Shown here piece by piece: positions 53,957-62,581 of a stretch of 64,000 nucleotides of DNA. A program made the translations under genes and the position numbers. This DNA is from JACNJF01 sp050288105 (GTDB lineage: Bacteria; Pseudomonadota; Gammaproteobacteria; GCA-001735895). The notes under the pieces are model-generated. The model worked only from the letters and a program-made list of their open reading frames with translations. It searched no databases and was not told where the DNA came from. Location: NCBI GenBank assembly GCA_050288105.1, contig JBNKDE010000014.1, positions 42,132 through 106,131 on the forward strand, written 5' to 3'. Position 1 is the stretch's first letter. Each line of letters starts with the position of its first letter.

Positions 53957-54646
53957 ATGCGTTACAGCGTGATTATCCCTACCCTGAATGAGTCAGCTAC
54001 TATCAGCTATGCGCTGGAGCAGCTACTCAGAAGCATTGAGTACCTGTCTGAAGTCGAAATCATAATCTGCGATGGCGGCAGCGCCGATGATACCTTGAAG
54101 CGCGCTGCGCAATACCCGGTGACCATTGTTAACAGCAACAAAGGAAGAGCCACCCAGATGAATACAGCTGCCCAGCACAGTATCGGCGACTGGCTGGTGT
54201 TTCTACATGCCGACACCCGCCTCCCTGATGACTGGATGTCGCTGATTGATCGCAGTAGCGCATTGTGGGGGCATTTTGAAATCCGCCTGTCCGGACGCCA
54301 CTGGCTGCTCAGGGTAGTCGAAAAGCTGATGAACCTGCGTTCACGTAACACAGCAATTGCGACGGGCGATCAGGCGTTATTTTTCAGGCGTGATTTTTTT
54401 AATCAGCTGGGGGGATTTCCCGCAATTCCGCTCATGGAAGACATTGCCATTTGCAAGCTGGCGCGCAAACTGCAGAGCCCGGCCTGTATCAATCAGCCTG
54501 CCATCACTTCCAGTCGGCGCTGGGAACAAAAGGGTATTTTGCGCACTATCTTTCTCATGTGGACGCTGCGACTGGGCTACTGGCTGGGCGTCAAACCTGC
54601 CACCTTACATCGGTTTTACTACCCTCAGGACCGGCATGAGCAGTGA
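53957..54646 (+). CDS. Glycosyltransferase family 2, TIGR04283 type
   Basis: A 229-residue GT-A fold enzyme. Marks are SVIIPTLNESATI, ICDGGSADDT, the donor-site NKGRATQMNTAA and LHADTRLPDDW with the metal-binding Asp motif. A C-terminal hydrophobic stretch (LRTIFLMWTLRLGYWLG) may attach it to the membrane. The family is repeatedly found with ArsS-type radical SAM proteins and the TIGR04282 partner. It follows arsS by 17 bases and overlaps the next gene by 11. Confidence 0.82.
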   Translation: MRYSVIIPTLNESATISYALEQLLRSIEYLSEVEIIICDGGSADDTLKRAAQYPVTIVNSNKGRATQMNTAAQHSIGDWLVFLHADTRLPDDWMSLIDRSSALWGHFEIRLSGRHWLLRVVEKLMNLRSRNTAIATGDQALFFRRDFFNQLGGFPAIPLMEDIAICKLARKLQSPACINQPAITSSRRWEQKGILRTIFLMWTLRLGYWLGVKPATLHRFYYPQDRHEQ

Positions 54647-55238
54647 TACGGTACTGCAATTATTTGCCAAACTGCCGATAGCGGGCGAGGTGAAAACCCG
54701 GTTAATTCCACAGCTTGGCGAACAGCCTGCAACCGCCATTTACCGCTATTGCCTGCGATACAGTCTCGCGCTGATGCAGCAAACTCAATTCCAGCAGCAA
54801 TTGTGGCTAAATCGCAAGGGCATCGATGAACTGTTTAGCGACTACACCCCATACCTGCAACAGGGACAAGATCTGGGAGAGAAAATGTTTTACGCGTTAA
54901 GTGAGGGATTAAAGCACCACCAAAAATGCATCCTGATCGGTTCGGACTGCCTGGATCTGGATTTACAGATACTTGAACAGGTCGAACAACAGTTATCCAG
55001 CCATGATCTGGTGCTGGTCCCCGCACTAGATGGTGGATACGTGCTGATAGGCGCACGCGAAAGCATCCACCCGGCGGTATTTCAGGGAATCAGTTGGAGT
55101 ACAGAGCGCGTATTGCAACAAACCCTTAGAAAGTGCATGCAACATAATATTAAAACCTTCATACTTCCTGTTTTACGGGATATCGACCTCGTAGAGGATC
55201 TGCAACACTATCCCGAACTGCAAAGCTACCTTAAATAA
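54636..55238 (+). CDS. Nucleotidyl/glycosyltransferase-like, TIGR04282 (DUF2064) type
   Basis: A 200-residue protein from ATG 54636; the frame is open much further upstream, but that part overlaps the previous gene and has no homology. It shows LQLFAKLPIAGEVKTRLIPQLG, a nucleotide-sugar-like binding start, IGSDCLDLD and VPALDGGYVLIG. It is the standard partner of TIGR04283 and ArsS-type genes, forming the third gene of this operon. The donor and acceptor are unknown. Confidence 0.82.
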   Translation: MSSDTVLQLFAKLPIAGEVKTRLIPQLGEQPATAIYRYCLRYSLALMQQTQFQQQLWLNRKGIDELFSDYTPYLQQGQDLGEKMFYALSEGLKHHQKCILIGSDCLDLDLQILEQVEQQLSSHDLVLVPALDGGYVLIGARESIHPAVFQGISWSTERVLQQTLRKCMQHNIKTFILPVLRDIDLVEDLQHYPELQSYLK

Positions 55239-55248
55239 ACCTACACAC

Positions 55249-56259
55249 ATGCCACAGCTCTACTCCCTGATCAGGCCTCTGGTTTTTAACCTGGACGCCG
55301 AAACTGCACACGAAGCCAGCCTTGAGTTACTCAACAGCCTGCGCTACCTGATACCGAAAAGACGTGTTTCCAGGCCCGTCACGGTGATGGGGCTGGATTT
55401 CCCGAATCCCCTGGGGCTTGCGGCTGGACTGGATAAAAATGCTGACTTCCTGCCTGGGCTTTCGCGCCTGGGATTCGGTTTTATTGAAGTGGGTACCGTC
55501 ACCCCCAGGGCACAGGCAGGCAACCCCAAACCGCGACTGTTTCGCTTGCCCGAGTACGCCAGCATCATTAACCGGATGGGGTTTAATAATCGTGGTGTTG
55601 ACTACCTGCTGCGCAACATCCAGCAACAGCCGCAACGCGATTATGTACTTGGCATCAATATTGGTAAAAACCTCACCACGTCGGTCGCGAATGCACTGGA
55701 TGATTACACGCTGGCGCTATCGCGGGTTTATCTGGATGCTGACTACATCACCATCAATATCTCTTCTCCCAACACGCCTGGCTTGCGCGATTTGCAGGGT
55801 GAAGACGCGTTGAAAGAGTTATTACATGGTATCGATGAGTGTCGAAAACAATTACAGGATAAATATCAGGTTAACCGTCCTGTGGCATTAAAAATCGCCC
55901 CCGATCTGGACGTACGCGCCATCCAGCCAATCTCGGAATTGCTCATCAGGTACCACATTGATGCACTAATCGCGACCAATACCACACTGGATCGATCAAA
56001 CGTCCACGATCATGCATTAGCGCAGCAGGCTGGTGGTTTAAGCGGCAGCGCACTGACAGAAAAATCGCGACATATCCTGTACCAGTTTCACCAGCAACTA
56101 CAGGATGAAATCCCGATTATTTCCGCAGGTGGTATCGACAGCCCCGAAGAGGCGCAACTGCGCCTGGATCTGGGTGCAAAACTGATTCAGATCTACAGCG
56201 CTTTAATCTTTCAGGGACCCGGACTGGTGCACAGAATCGCAAATCACCTGTCCCCGTAG
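55249..56259 (+). CDS. pyrD: Dihydroorotate dehydrogenase, class 2
   Basis: A 336-residue quinone-linked flavoenzyme of pyrimidine synthesis. The N-terminal helix pair for membrane binding (LYSLIRPLVFNLDAETAH) marks class 2. FMN-site motifs are GLAAGLDKNADFLPGL, EVGTVTPRAQAGNPKPR, NRMGFNNRGVDYL and SAGGIDSPEEA; the catalytic base serine lies in NISSPNTPGLR. It begins ten bases after the arsenosugar-type genes and may share their transcript. Confidence 0.96.
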   Translation: MPQLYSLIRPLVFNLDAETAHEASLELLNSLRYLIPKRRVSRPVTVMGLDFPNPLGLAAGLDKNADFLPGLSRLGFGFIEVGTVTPRAQAGNPKPRLFRLPEYASIINRMGFNNRGVDYLLRNIQQQPQRDYVLGINIGKNLTTSVANALDDYTLALSRVYLDADYITINISSPNTPGLRDLQGEDALKELLHGIDECRKQLQDKYQVNRPVALKIAPDLDVRAIQPISELLIRYHIDALIATNTTLDRSNVHDHALAQQAGGLSGSALTEKSRHILYQFHQQLQDEIPIISAGGIDSPEEAQLRLDLGAKLIQIYSALIFQGPGLVHRIANHLSP

Positions 56260-56321
56260 TGGTTAGATCTTCCCGCTTTATGCTAAGGTAGATTCATTCA
56301 AACAAACGATATCAGTAATAC

Positions 56322-56720
56322 ATGAAACAGGAACAAATCGCCCAGCAGTGGATGGACCAATGCTGTGCCACAATCAAAAAATACGATCACGCAGCGCATA
56401 TGAACCTGATCTCGAAACAGGTTCAGGTCTTTGGGGTGCCCGGGTTCGACGTGATTGGCTACGCGGACTGGTTCGCTCAATGCGAATACGAGTTCAACGA
56501 AAAACTGATTCAGCAGGCCAGCTATCAGGGTCTTAAGATTCGACAGATTAATGATGAACAGATTATGTTTCTGGCTAACGAAACCATTGAGGCAACCGAT
56601 GGTACGGTCGATACGCACTCCATCGAAGTGGTATTAAGCAAGGAACAGGATGGACAATGGCGAGTCACCCAGGAGCGCCTGCTGAGCAAGGAAGAAGCTG
56701 CCCACCTGGGGATCATCTAG
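56322..56720 (+). CDS. Hypothetical NTF2-like protein
   Basis: A 132-residue soluble protein. The pattern of an N-terminal helix pair (EQIAQQWMDQCCATIKKYD), then alternating strands (FLANETIEATDGTVDTHSIE) and a final DGQWRVTQERLL strand, resembles SnoaL/NTF2-like folds, but no specific family is recognised. Two adjacent cysteines (Cys14-Cys15) are notable. It is followed by another unknown gene whose GTG start overlaps the last base of its stop, so they are coupled. Confidence 0.6.
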   Translation: MKQEQIAQQWMDQCCATIKKYDHAAHMNLISKQVQVFGVPGFDVIGYADWFAQCEYEFNEKLIQQASYQGLKIRQINDEQIMFLANETIEATDGTVDTHSIEVVLSKEQDGQWRVTQERLLSKEEAAHLGII

Positions 56721-57439
56721 TGGCCCAGCTCGCATCACTGGAGCAGGCCAGGGACTATTTTGAGGCACTGCCTAAGCAATTACAGGAATACTTTGACGCT
56801 GCCTATCAACTTGCATTTGACCAGATCATGCAGGCTCTAGAACAGTTTTTTGATGTCACTGCAACCATCAACCAGCAGGCACTGGAGAATCACCCTATCA
56901 CGCATACCGAAGCCACCGAGATTGGAGAACATGGCTTTATCCTGCTCCTCAAGCTGATCGATCTGATGGAAAAACTGGACCTGCCGCATAAGCGCCAGGA
57001 AATCGAGCAGATTTCTCTGATCTTCGCACGCTGGGTCATACTGCATAAAGGCAAGCTAAATCACATTGAACCCATCGTTAACGCCTTTGCACAAAATGCC
57101 AACAACCTGCAGGATAAAAAGTCGCTTACCACCCTGGTTGAACTGATGAGTCAGGTGATTGATGCAAGCGCCGATGACATCAAGCATGATCTAAATAGCA
57201 ACAGCCTGTATCGCCCCTGGCGTCTGCTGCATATCAATCGTGGTATCGTAGCGACCCGCACCAATGACGTCAGCATCATGAAAAAGGTGTTCGATGAAAT
57301 GATCCTGTATCTCCCGCAGGATGCCGCCAGCTTCTTCAGCGAAGGCATGCAGGAAATGGAAGCACTGGATTACCCGCCTAATGTTCGCAAGGTTATCGAG
57401 CAGTACTATCTGCACCAGCCACGCATCAAGTTGCATTAA
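56720..57439 (+). CDS. Hypothetical helical protein
   Basis: A 239-residue soluble protein starting at GTG 56720, which shares a base with the stop of the gene before and follows a GGGG site. The track upstream of it is out of frame with any homology. It appears almost wholly alpha-helical (EQARDYFEALPKQLQEYFDA, later NLQDKKSLTTLVELMSQVID) and may be a TPR-like or four-helix scaffold. No family is recognised. It is part of a three-gene run with the thioredoxin-TPR protein. Confidence 0.6.
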   Translation: MAQLASLEQARDYFEALPKQLQEYFDAAYQLAFDQIMQALEQFFDVTATINQQALENHPITHTEATEIGEHGFILLLKLIDLMEKLDLPHKRQEIEQISLIFARWVILHKGKLNHIEPIVNAFAQNANNLQDKKSLTTLVELMSQVIDASADDIKHDLNSNSLYRPWRLLHINRGIVATRTNDVSIMKKVFDEMILYLPQDAASFFSEGMQEMEALDYPPNVRKVIEQYYLHQPRIKLH

Positions 57440-57446
57440 CACCGAT

Positions 57447-58319
57447 ATGTCTGGCCTGGACTTTGACGTCAATGATTTTATCTTTGATGCCAGCGCTGAA
57501 AATTTCCAGCAACTGGTTCTCGACAACTCAGTTAAGGGGCCGGTGCTGGTCCATTTCTGGTCACCCAAAGCAGGCCCCAGTTTTCGGCTTTACCCGGTAC
57601 TGGAAAAGTTGGTCGCGCACTATCGAGGTCGATTCCTGCTCATCAACCTGAATGTAGACGAGAACCGGAAAATCGCGCACGAATACGCGATCACCAGCAT
57701 CCCAACCTTAAAAATATTTATTAATCGATCAGTGCAGCAAAGCCTGTTCGGTTACCAGAACGAAACTGACCTGAAGTTTTTACTCGATCAGTACGTAGCC
57801 TCCGAGACTGATAGCCTCATCCAGCAGTCGCTGATCGATTATCAACAGGGTAATCAGGAAACAGCCTACCGGACTCTGGGAAAAGCAGCCCTGGCGAATC
57901 CAGCCAATCACCGCATACCGCTGACCATCGCCAGCCTGATGGCCGAGGAAGGTCGATACGCCGAGGCATTGAACCTGCTCAAATCCATGCCTCAGGCGAT
58001 TCAGTCAAAACACAGCGCCAAACGCCTCATTGTGCATTGTGAATTTGCACAAATTGCAGCACCGGTCAGCGACGTAGAACAGTTAAAACCATTCGTTGCA
58101 GACAATATGCAGGAATTGCCTGCCGTACTACTGCTGGCAGCCTGGTACGCAGCCCAGCAGCAGTACCATGCGGCACTGGAACTGTTTCATCATATCCTGC
58201 TTCAGGATTGCGAATTTAACGATAGCATCGCCCGGCTCAGTATTCTAAAAATCCTGCCCCTGCTCGCTGATGACGATCCGGCGCTACGTTTCTATCGCAA
58301 CACCCTGCGTAAGGATTAA
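57447..58319 (+). CDS. Thioredoxin-TPR protein lacking the CxxC motif (CnoX/YbbN-like)
   Basis: A 290-residue cytoplasmic protein from ATG 57447. The N-terminal thioredoxin fold (about 10-115) has the expected cis-Pro in ITSIPTLKIF, but the active site reads AGPS (42-45) instead of CGPC, so it cannot do disulfide exchange. The C-terminal half is TPR-like (about 125-285; ALAN-PANHRIPLTIASLMAEEGRYAEALNLL). E. coli CnoX (YbbN) is a related thioredoxin-TPR holdase without a normal CxxC motif. A chaperone role is plausible. Confidence 0.8.
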   Translation: MSGLDFDVNDFIFDASAENFQQLVLDNSVKGPVLVHFWSPKAGPSFRLYPVLEKLVAHYRGRFLLINLNVDENRKIAHEYAITSIPTLKIFINRSVQQSLFGYQNETDLKFLLDQYVASETDSLIQQSLIDYQQGNQETAYRTLGKAALANPANHRIPLTIASLMAEEGRYAEALNLLKSMPQAIQSKHSAKRLIVHCEFAQIAAPVSDVEQLKPFVADNMQELPAVLLLAAWYAAQQQYHAALELFHHILLQDCEFNDSIARLSILKILPLLADDDPALRFYRNTLRKD

Positions 58320-58808
58320 ACCGGGACTCGGTCACCTTAATAATACATTAAGCTTCCTGATTACCCACCAAGCTCAACCTGTTATGGCGCGTTTCGAAGT
58401 TTGTTTTTCCTGATCGTGTAGCATTTCACACGCCAAAGTAGTCTGGTCTTTGTAGTTCAGATCGTGCAGGCGTGCGAGTCCCTTTCTTTTGCTCGCCCAA
58501 AAGAAAGAGACGAAAGAAAAGGGCGCCCCACTGGAGCGGCCTGCGGCTTCCCGAAAATCGAACCATTTAGCAAGGCACGGACAGACTCGCATCCCTGCTC
58601 GACTGTCCTCAGCGCACGTCCGTGTGCGCTGACCTTACTAAATGGCCCGATTTTCAGCACTCCAGAAGGGTGGATAAAACCACCAGTCTAATTCACGTTT
58701 AGCCTTCATTATCAAAACCAGCAAAGGTTTAGACGCAGCAGGTGATTCGTAATTTGAGCTACCAAACTTCACAGCATGGTTGCAATAGATGGGTAATCAA
58801 GACAAGAA
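58320..58808. repeat. Intergenic region with nested inverted repeats (candidate dispersed repeat)
   Basis: A 489-base gap. It contains a perfect hairpin CTTTCTTTTG/CAAAAGAAAG (58482-58507, six-base loop), an imperfect 24-base inverted repeat with arms at 58554-58577 and 58631-58654 (sharing AAAATCG, CCATTTAG and AAGG), and a small CAGCGCAC/GTGCGCTG stem between the arms. Both strands keep open frames of 67-75 codons with proline- and arginine-rich content (RPKERDERKGRPTGAA), a look known from multicopy intergenic elements rather than real proteins. Only one copy is visible here, so repetition in the genome is inferred. Confidence 0.5.
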
Positions 58809-59372
58809 TTAACTACAGTATTCAGACAGCAGGTCATTCACTTCAACCAGATCGAAGTGTTCAGCATCAAAAAAACCACCAACCCACTCCGTTTGTTCGT
58901 CATGATCTGGATGCGATGGGTCTTCAATCGCCTCTAGAAAATACGCATAACCCGGAGCCCCGCCAACATCTTCTGGCGGACAGGCCTGTTTACCTGCCAC
59001 ACAGTAAGGCAACGTCTGTTCGGTTGTAAACGGCAATACCTTTTCAAGCAGCACATTGTGTTCCCAGGTATCACCGTAGTCATACAGATAAAGCAGCTCA
59101 TCCTTTTCTTTTTTAAGAATTGAATCAATCCGAAAACTGCCCGCATCGTAGACCTTAAGCATACCGTTATCATCGGGCACGCCGTAACGATCGTATCCTG
59201 AAATAAATTCATATAGATGCGAATTAGTCCAGCCCATCGCGATTTGAATAGCGATATGCAGCTCGTCCAGTTTCATTACACTAGACACTAACAGCCTGCG
59301 CCATATCATCGGTTTTATTCCTAACAGCTTAATCTTAAGCTGATAGATAGATCTTAAGTTCCGTGTATTCAT
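58809..59372 (-). CDS. Plasmid pRiA4b ORF-3 family protein
   Basis: A 187-residue soluble protein of the PRiA4_ORF3 family. Family marks are IYQLKIKLLGIKPMIWRRLL, LHIAIQIAMGWTNSHLYEF, LYLYDYGDTWEHNVLLEK and PEDVGGAPGYAYFLEAI. The function is not known; members occur on plasmids and in accessory regions. It sits beside the repeat-rich gap with no functional neighbour, so it may have come by transfer. Confidence 0.9.
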   Translation of the reverse strand: MNTRNLRSIYQLKIKLLGIKPMIWRRLLVSSVMKLDELHIAIQIAMGWTNSHLYEFISGYDRYGVPDDNGMLKVYDAGSFRIDSILKKEKDELLYLYDYGDTWEHNVLLEKVLPFTTEQTLPYCVAGKQACPPEDVGGAPGYAYFLEAIEDPSHPDHDEQTEWVGGFFDAEHFDLVEVNDLLSEYCS

Positions 59373-59436
59373 TGATGAATCCTTCGCTTTATCTTTATCG
59401 TTATCTATAAAAAATCAAACCCGATCAATTCAACTG

Positions 59437-60345
59437 TTAAGCATGGTAGATTTCAACCTGCTTCACCACCTGATCCCTGACAACATCTGCTAATATGCTG
59501 TGGCTTGAAAACATTACGCCACAATGATTTAAAAAGCTAGATTCGGGGCGATTCAACTGCAGCGGCGCGCCATGGAAATCCGTAGCAACTGCCTTAAGCT
59601 CATGAAACATTGCCACAGTCGCCGCAAAATCCCACAGGCTGCCACCACCGGCCTGAGGCTTGGGCAACTTGAAGTAACAGGCAGGCTGCTGTTCCAGTAC
59701 CCAGCAGGCATTCATAATGGCTCCGGCACGTTTATCGATAATTTTTACTTCAGTCATATCCAGACTGCTGCACACATGCTCCAGTGCTCGGTAAATCTGC
59801 GGATAATAACTTCTCTGCAAAAAATCCCGGTCGCACACCAGGGTTAGCGGCTTTCCCTGCACGGATTCATTCATCACAGGCTGCCACAACTGATCATTGC
59901 GGCGCACACCCTGCCCCTGCATAGCGGTATACAGATGATTGCTGACTGGATCATACACCACACCCAGAATCGGCAATCCCTCAACTGTAACCAGTGCAAT
60001 CGCCACCGCAAAACCGGGCGTTGCTTCAATGAATGAAAGCGTTCCATCCATAGGATCCACACACCAGAAATAATCCTTTTCAAGCCGCGACCTGTCATCC
60101 GCGGTTTCCTCGGTTAACAGCGCTAGATCGTATTGCTCGCAGCTGGGCAGCAACCATTTCAGAATAATTGCCTCAGCGGCAAGATCGACTTCAGTCAGTA
60201 CCTGCGAGGCCAGGCTATCTCCCCCCGTTTTATGTAATACCTCCACCGATCGCCTGGCGCTTTGTGCAATCAGGCTGCCGGCTTCAGTCGCTGCAGAAAG
60301 CGCAATTTGCTGTAAAGCCAACAGGTCGTCGTGTGAGAGTTTCAT
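59437..60345 (-). CDS. Inositol monophosphatase-family phosphatase (CysQ-like)
   Basis: A 302-residue metal-dependent phosphatase. The lithium-sensitive family motifs are EETADD, DPMDGTLSF and the C-terminal GSLWDFAATVAMFHEL. Longer than SuhB, it fits the 3'(2'),5'-bisphosphate nucleotidase (CysQ) type, which removes PAP/PAPS from sulfate assimilation, but the sulfate genes are not nearby. Its start overlaps the kinase gene by four bases (ATGA). Confidence 0.82.
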   Translation of the reverse strand: MKLSHDDLLALQQIALSAATEAGSLIAQSARRSVEVLHKTGGDSLASQVLTEVDLAAEAIILKWLLPSCEQYDLALLTEETADDRSRLEKDYFWCVDPMDGTLSFIEATPGFAVAIALVTVEGLPILGVVYDPVSNHLYTAMQGQGVRRNDQLWQPVMNESVQGKPLTLVCDRDFLQRSYYPQIYRALEHVCSSLDMTEVKIIDKRAGAIMNACWVLEQQPACYFKLPKPQAGGGSLWDFAATVAMFHELKAVATDFHGAPLQLNRPESSFLNHCGVMFSSHSILADVVRDQVVKQVEIYHA

Positions 60346-61319
60346 AAAGCGAGCCTATCCAGAACTTCGCGCGCCAGGCGTTCGCTATAGCCATGGATCT
60401 TCCAGTGTCCGGGGCTCCAGCCTTTAACAAAGCGATGAAAATCAGTCCAGGCGACTGGATACAGTTCGCGCCATTCCTGTTCTACTGCTTCCGGGTCGGC
60501 GCTATTGCGGCGTTGCACCAGAGCTTCCTTAAGCATGGCAAAATAATAATCGAGCAGCATGCTCTCATGGCGTTCACAATCCTCCTCGTACAGGCAACTG
60601 CCAATAAAATACGCCACATCTTTCATGCCGCAGCCACCACCCACATACTGGAAATCGACTGCAGCCACCTGCTCAGCCGAGGTAGAAAAACAGAAATTCG
60701 CCAGCTTGGCATCGCCATGCACCAGACTCTGGAAATGCGCAGCACTCAAGGCCCGATCAATCGCTGGAGCAGCGGCCCTGAGTCTCTCATCGTCTAACGC
60801 GAGCAACTCATCAGGTCGCGTAGCCAGATGCCAGTAAGTCCCCACCGGCCACAGCCCCTCCGGCGCTTCACCCATAAAGGTTGCATGGAACTGAGCCAGC
60901 CAGCGCAGACAGGCGAGCATTTCCTCCAGTGTTACGGATGCCTTACGCAGGGGGAAACCACTGCCATCCAGATCCTCCAGTACCATCAGGAATTCATCAT
61001 CACTGGATTCCAGCAACCGACTATGCGGAACACGACAGCAATCATCACAGCGCTGACTCCAGTCCCGATACCAGACGGTTTCCACCTGATAGGATCGAAT
61101 CTTGCGTTGATGGGAAAGATCGGTATTCCAGCCGCGTGGGTGACTCGTCTGCTCCGGCAGCTTTACGTGTTTAATCACCACCGAATCTGCATCGGCAGCA
61201 CGCAAACCATAGCGCATGATTTTGCCGTAACCACTCCACAGGTTCTGGATATCTTCCTTATGAAAGATCTCTGATGCGCCGCAGGCTGCGGCTACCTTCT
61301 GTTGTTGATTTTGATTCAT
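60342..61319 (-). CDS. Small-molecule kinase, APH/ecdysteroid-kinase type
   Basis: About 325 residues from ATG 61319; the open frame reaches 61412 but conserved sequence begins later. It has a protein-kinase-like fold: the catalytic loop VHGDAKLANF and the metal motif VDFQYVGGGCGMKDVAY, with an N-lobe lysine in DADSVVIKHVKL. The substrate may be a sugar, aminoglycoside or other alcohol. A four-base overlap couples it to the IMPase-type phosphatase downstream, suggesting a phosphate-handling pair. This is not evidence of antibiotic resistance. Confidence 0.8.
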   Translation of the reverse strand: MNQNQQQKVAAACGASEIFHKEDIQNLWSGYGKIMRYGLRAADADSVVIKHVKLPEQTSHPRGWNTDLSHQRKIRSYQVETVWYRDWSQRCDDCCRVPHSRLLESSDDEFLMVLEDLDGSGFPLRKASVTLEEMLACLRWLAQFHATFMGEAPEGLWPVGTYWHLATRPDELLALDDERLRAAAPAIDRALSAAHFQSLVHGDAKLANFCFSTSAEQVAAVDFQYVGGGCGMKDVAYFIGSCLYEEDCERHESMLLDYYFAMLKEALVQRRNSADPEAVEQEWRELYPVAWTDFHRFVKGWSPGHWKIHGYSERLAREVLDRLAL

Positions 61320-61405
61320 GGCTATCCAGTCGTTGTTGGTGGTGACGCTCGACTCGACAACAATATAATCGGATTGAAACAGGATTGCAGGAAAAACTCG
61401 GCGAT

Positions 61406-61442
61406 TGCCCACAACGCCGCCTATGACGGTCGATTGTGGGCA
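61406..61442. terminator. Hairpin between malate dehydrogenase and kinase genes
   Basis: TGCCCACAA, 19-base loop with a short inner stem, TTGTGGGCA. The loop is long and a T-run lies a few bases away on both strands (TTATTTTTT on the plus side, GTTTTT on the minus side), so it could end mdh transcripts, but it is a weak case. Confidence 0.4.
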
Positions 61443-61480
61443 TTGATTATTTTTTGGCGCAGCTGGCCAGAGCCAGTTAG

Positions 61481-62458
61481 CTATAGCAGATCGGCGATAA
61501 TCTCACGCTCTCCCAGCAGTTCTTTTTCCGAGGCTTTGATGCGTTCTATGCTCAGCGGATCCAGTTCCAGCCCCTGCACTACCTGGTAATCTCCATCCTT
61601 ACAGGTCACCGGGACCGAATACATAATGCCTTCGCTAATCCCATAGCTGCCATCCGACATTACACTCATACTCACCCAGTCGTTTTCAGGGGTGCCGAGC
61701 GCCCAGTTACGCACATGATCCACCACCGCATCGGCGGCTGAAGCGGCAGATGACAGGCCGCGTGCTTCGATAATCTCCGCGCCGCGGCGCTGTATACGTG
61801 GAATCATATGATCGATCACCCAGTCACGCGTCACAAAATCATACGCTGGCTTTCCATTGATCAGGCAGTGATTGATATCCGGGTACTGCGTCATGGAGTG
61901 ATTTCCCCACACAGTCATGCGTGTGATATCGGCCACCAGCGAATTGGTTTTATTCGCCAGCAAACCCATCGTCCGGTTGTGATCGAGACGCATCATGGAG
62001 GAAAACTGTTTTGGACTCAGGTCCGGGGCATTAGAACAGGCAATCAGGGCATTGGTATTGGCCGGGTTACCGACTACCACAACACGCACATTCCCATTCG
62101 CATGATCATTGATGCTACGCCCCTGGGCAGCGAATATGCGGGCATTCTCGGTCAGCAAATCCTTGCGTTCCATACCCTGACCCCGTGGTTTGGCACCAAT
62201 CAGGATGGCATAATCGGTCTCGCGAAAACCAATCGCCGGGTCCGCTGTCAGCACAATGTCGTGTAATAGCGGTAGCGCACAATCCTCCAGCTCCATACCC
62301 ACGCCTTTTAACGAAGACAGGGCTTCGGGAATCTCCAGCAACCTGAGCACAACCGGCTGATTGCGACCAAACATCTGGCCGGACGCGATCCGAAACGCAA
62401 GCGCATAACCAATATGTCCTGCGGCACCTGTAATCGTAACCTTGACTGGCTTCTTCAT
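61481..62458 (-). CDS. mdh: Malate dehydrogenase
   Basis: A 325-residue NAD-dependent enzyme of the LDH/MDH family converting malate and oxaloacetate. ATG 62458 (MKKPVKVTITGAAGHIGY) with GAGGAGG upstream is the start; a TTG further up is not needed. Family motifs are GAAGHIGYAL for NAD, GAKPRGQGMERKDLL with the substrate-binding arginines, VVVGNPANTN and the catalytic His in WGNHSMTQYPD. It belongs to the Thermus/mitochondrial-cytosolic-like MDH group. Its role is in the TCA cycle. Confidence 0.95.
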   Translation of the reverse strand: MKKPVKVTITGAAGHIGYALAFRIASGQMFGRNQPVVLRLLEIPEALSSLKGVGMELEDCALPLLHDIVLTADPAIGFRETDYAILIGAKPRGQGMERKDLLTENARIFAAQGRSINDHANGNVRVVVVGNPANTNALIACSNAPDLSPKQFSSMMRLDHNRTMGLLANKTNSLVADITRMTVWGNHSMTQYPDINHCLINGKPAYDFVTRDWVIDHMIPRIQRRGAEIIEARGLSSAASAADAVVDHVRNWALGTPENDWVSMSVMSDGSYGISEGIMYSVPVTCKDGDYQVVQGLELDPLSIERIKASEKELLGEREIIADLL

Positions 62459-62581
62459 ATCCAACCTCCTCAGTGTTTATTATTTATTTGTATGCACATA
62501 TAAATATATCTTAGCCTGAAGATGGGACAAAGTTACAGCACAAAAATTCAGGAGATGTGGCCGGCAAAACAGGGGTAACAC

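Noticed and set aside
58464..58691. 75-codon ORF (and its minus-strand partner) as a protein gene
   Set aside because: Frames open on both strands plus dense palindromes fit a repeat element better than a protein.
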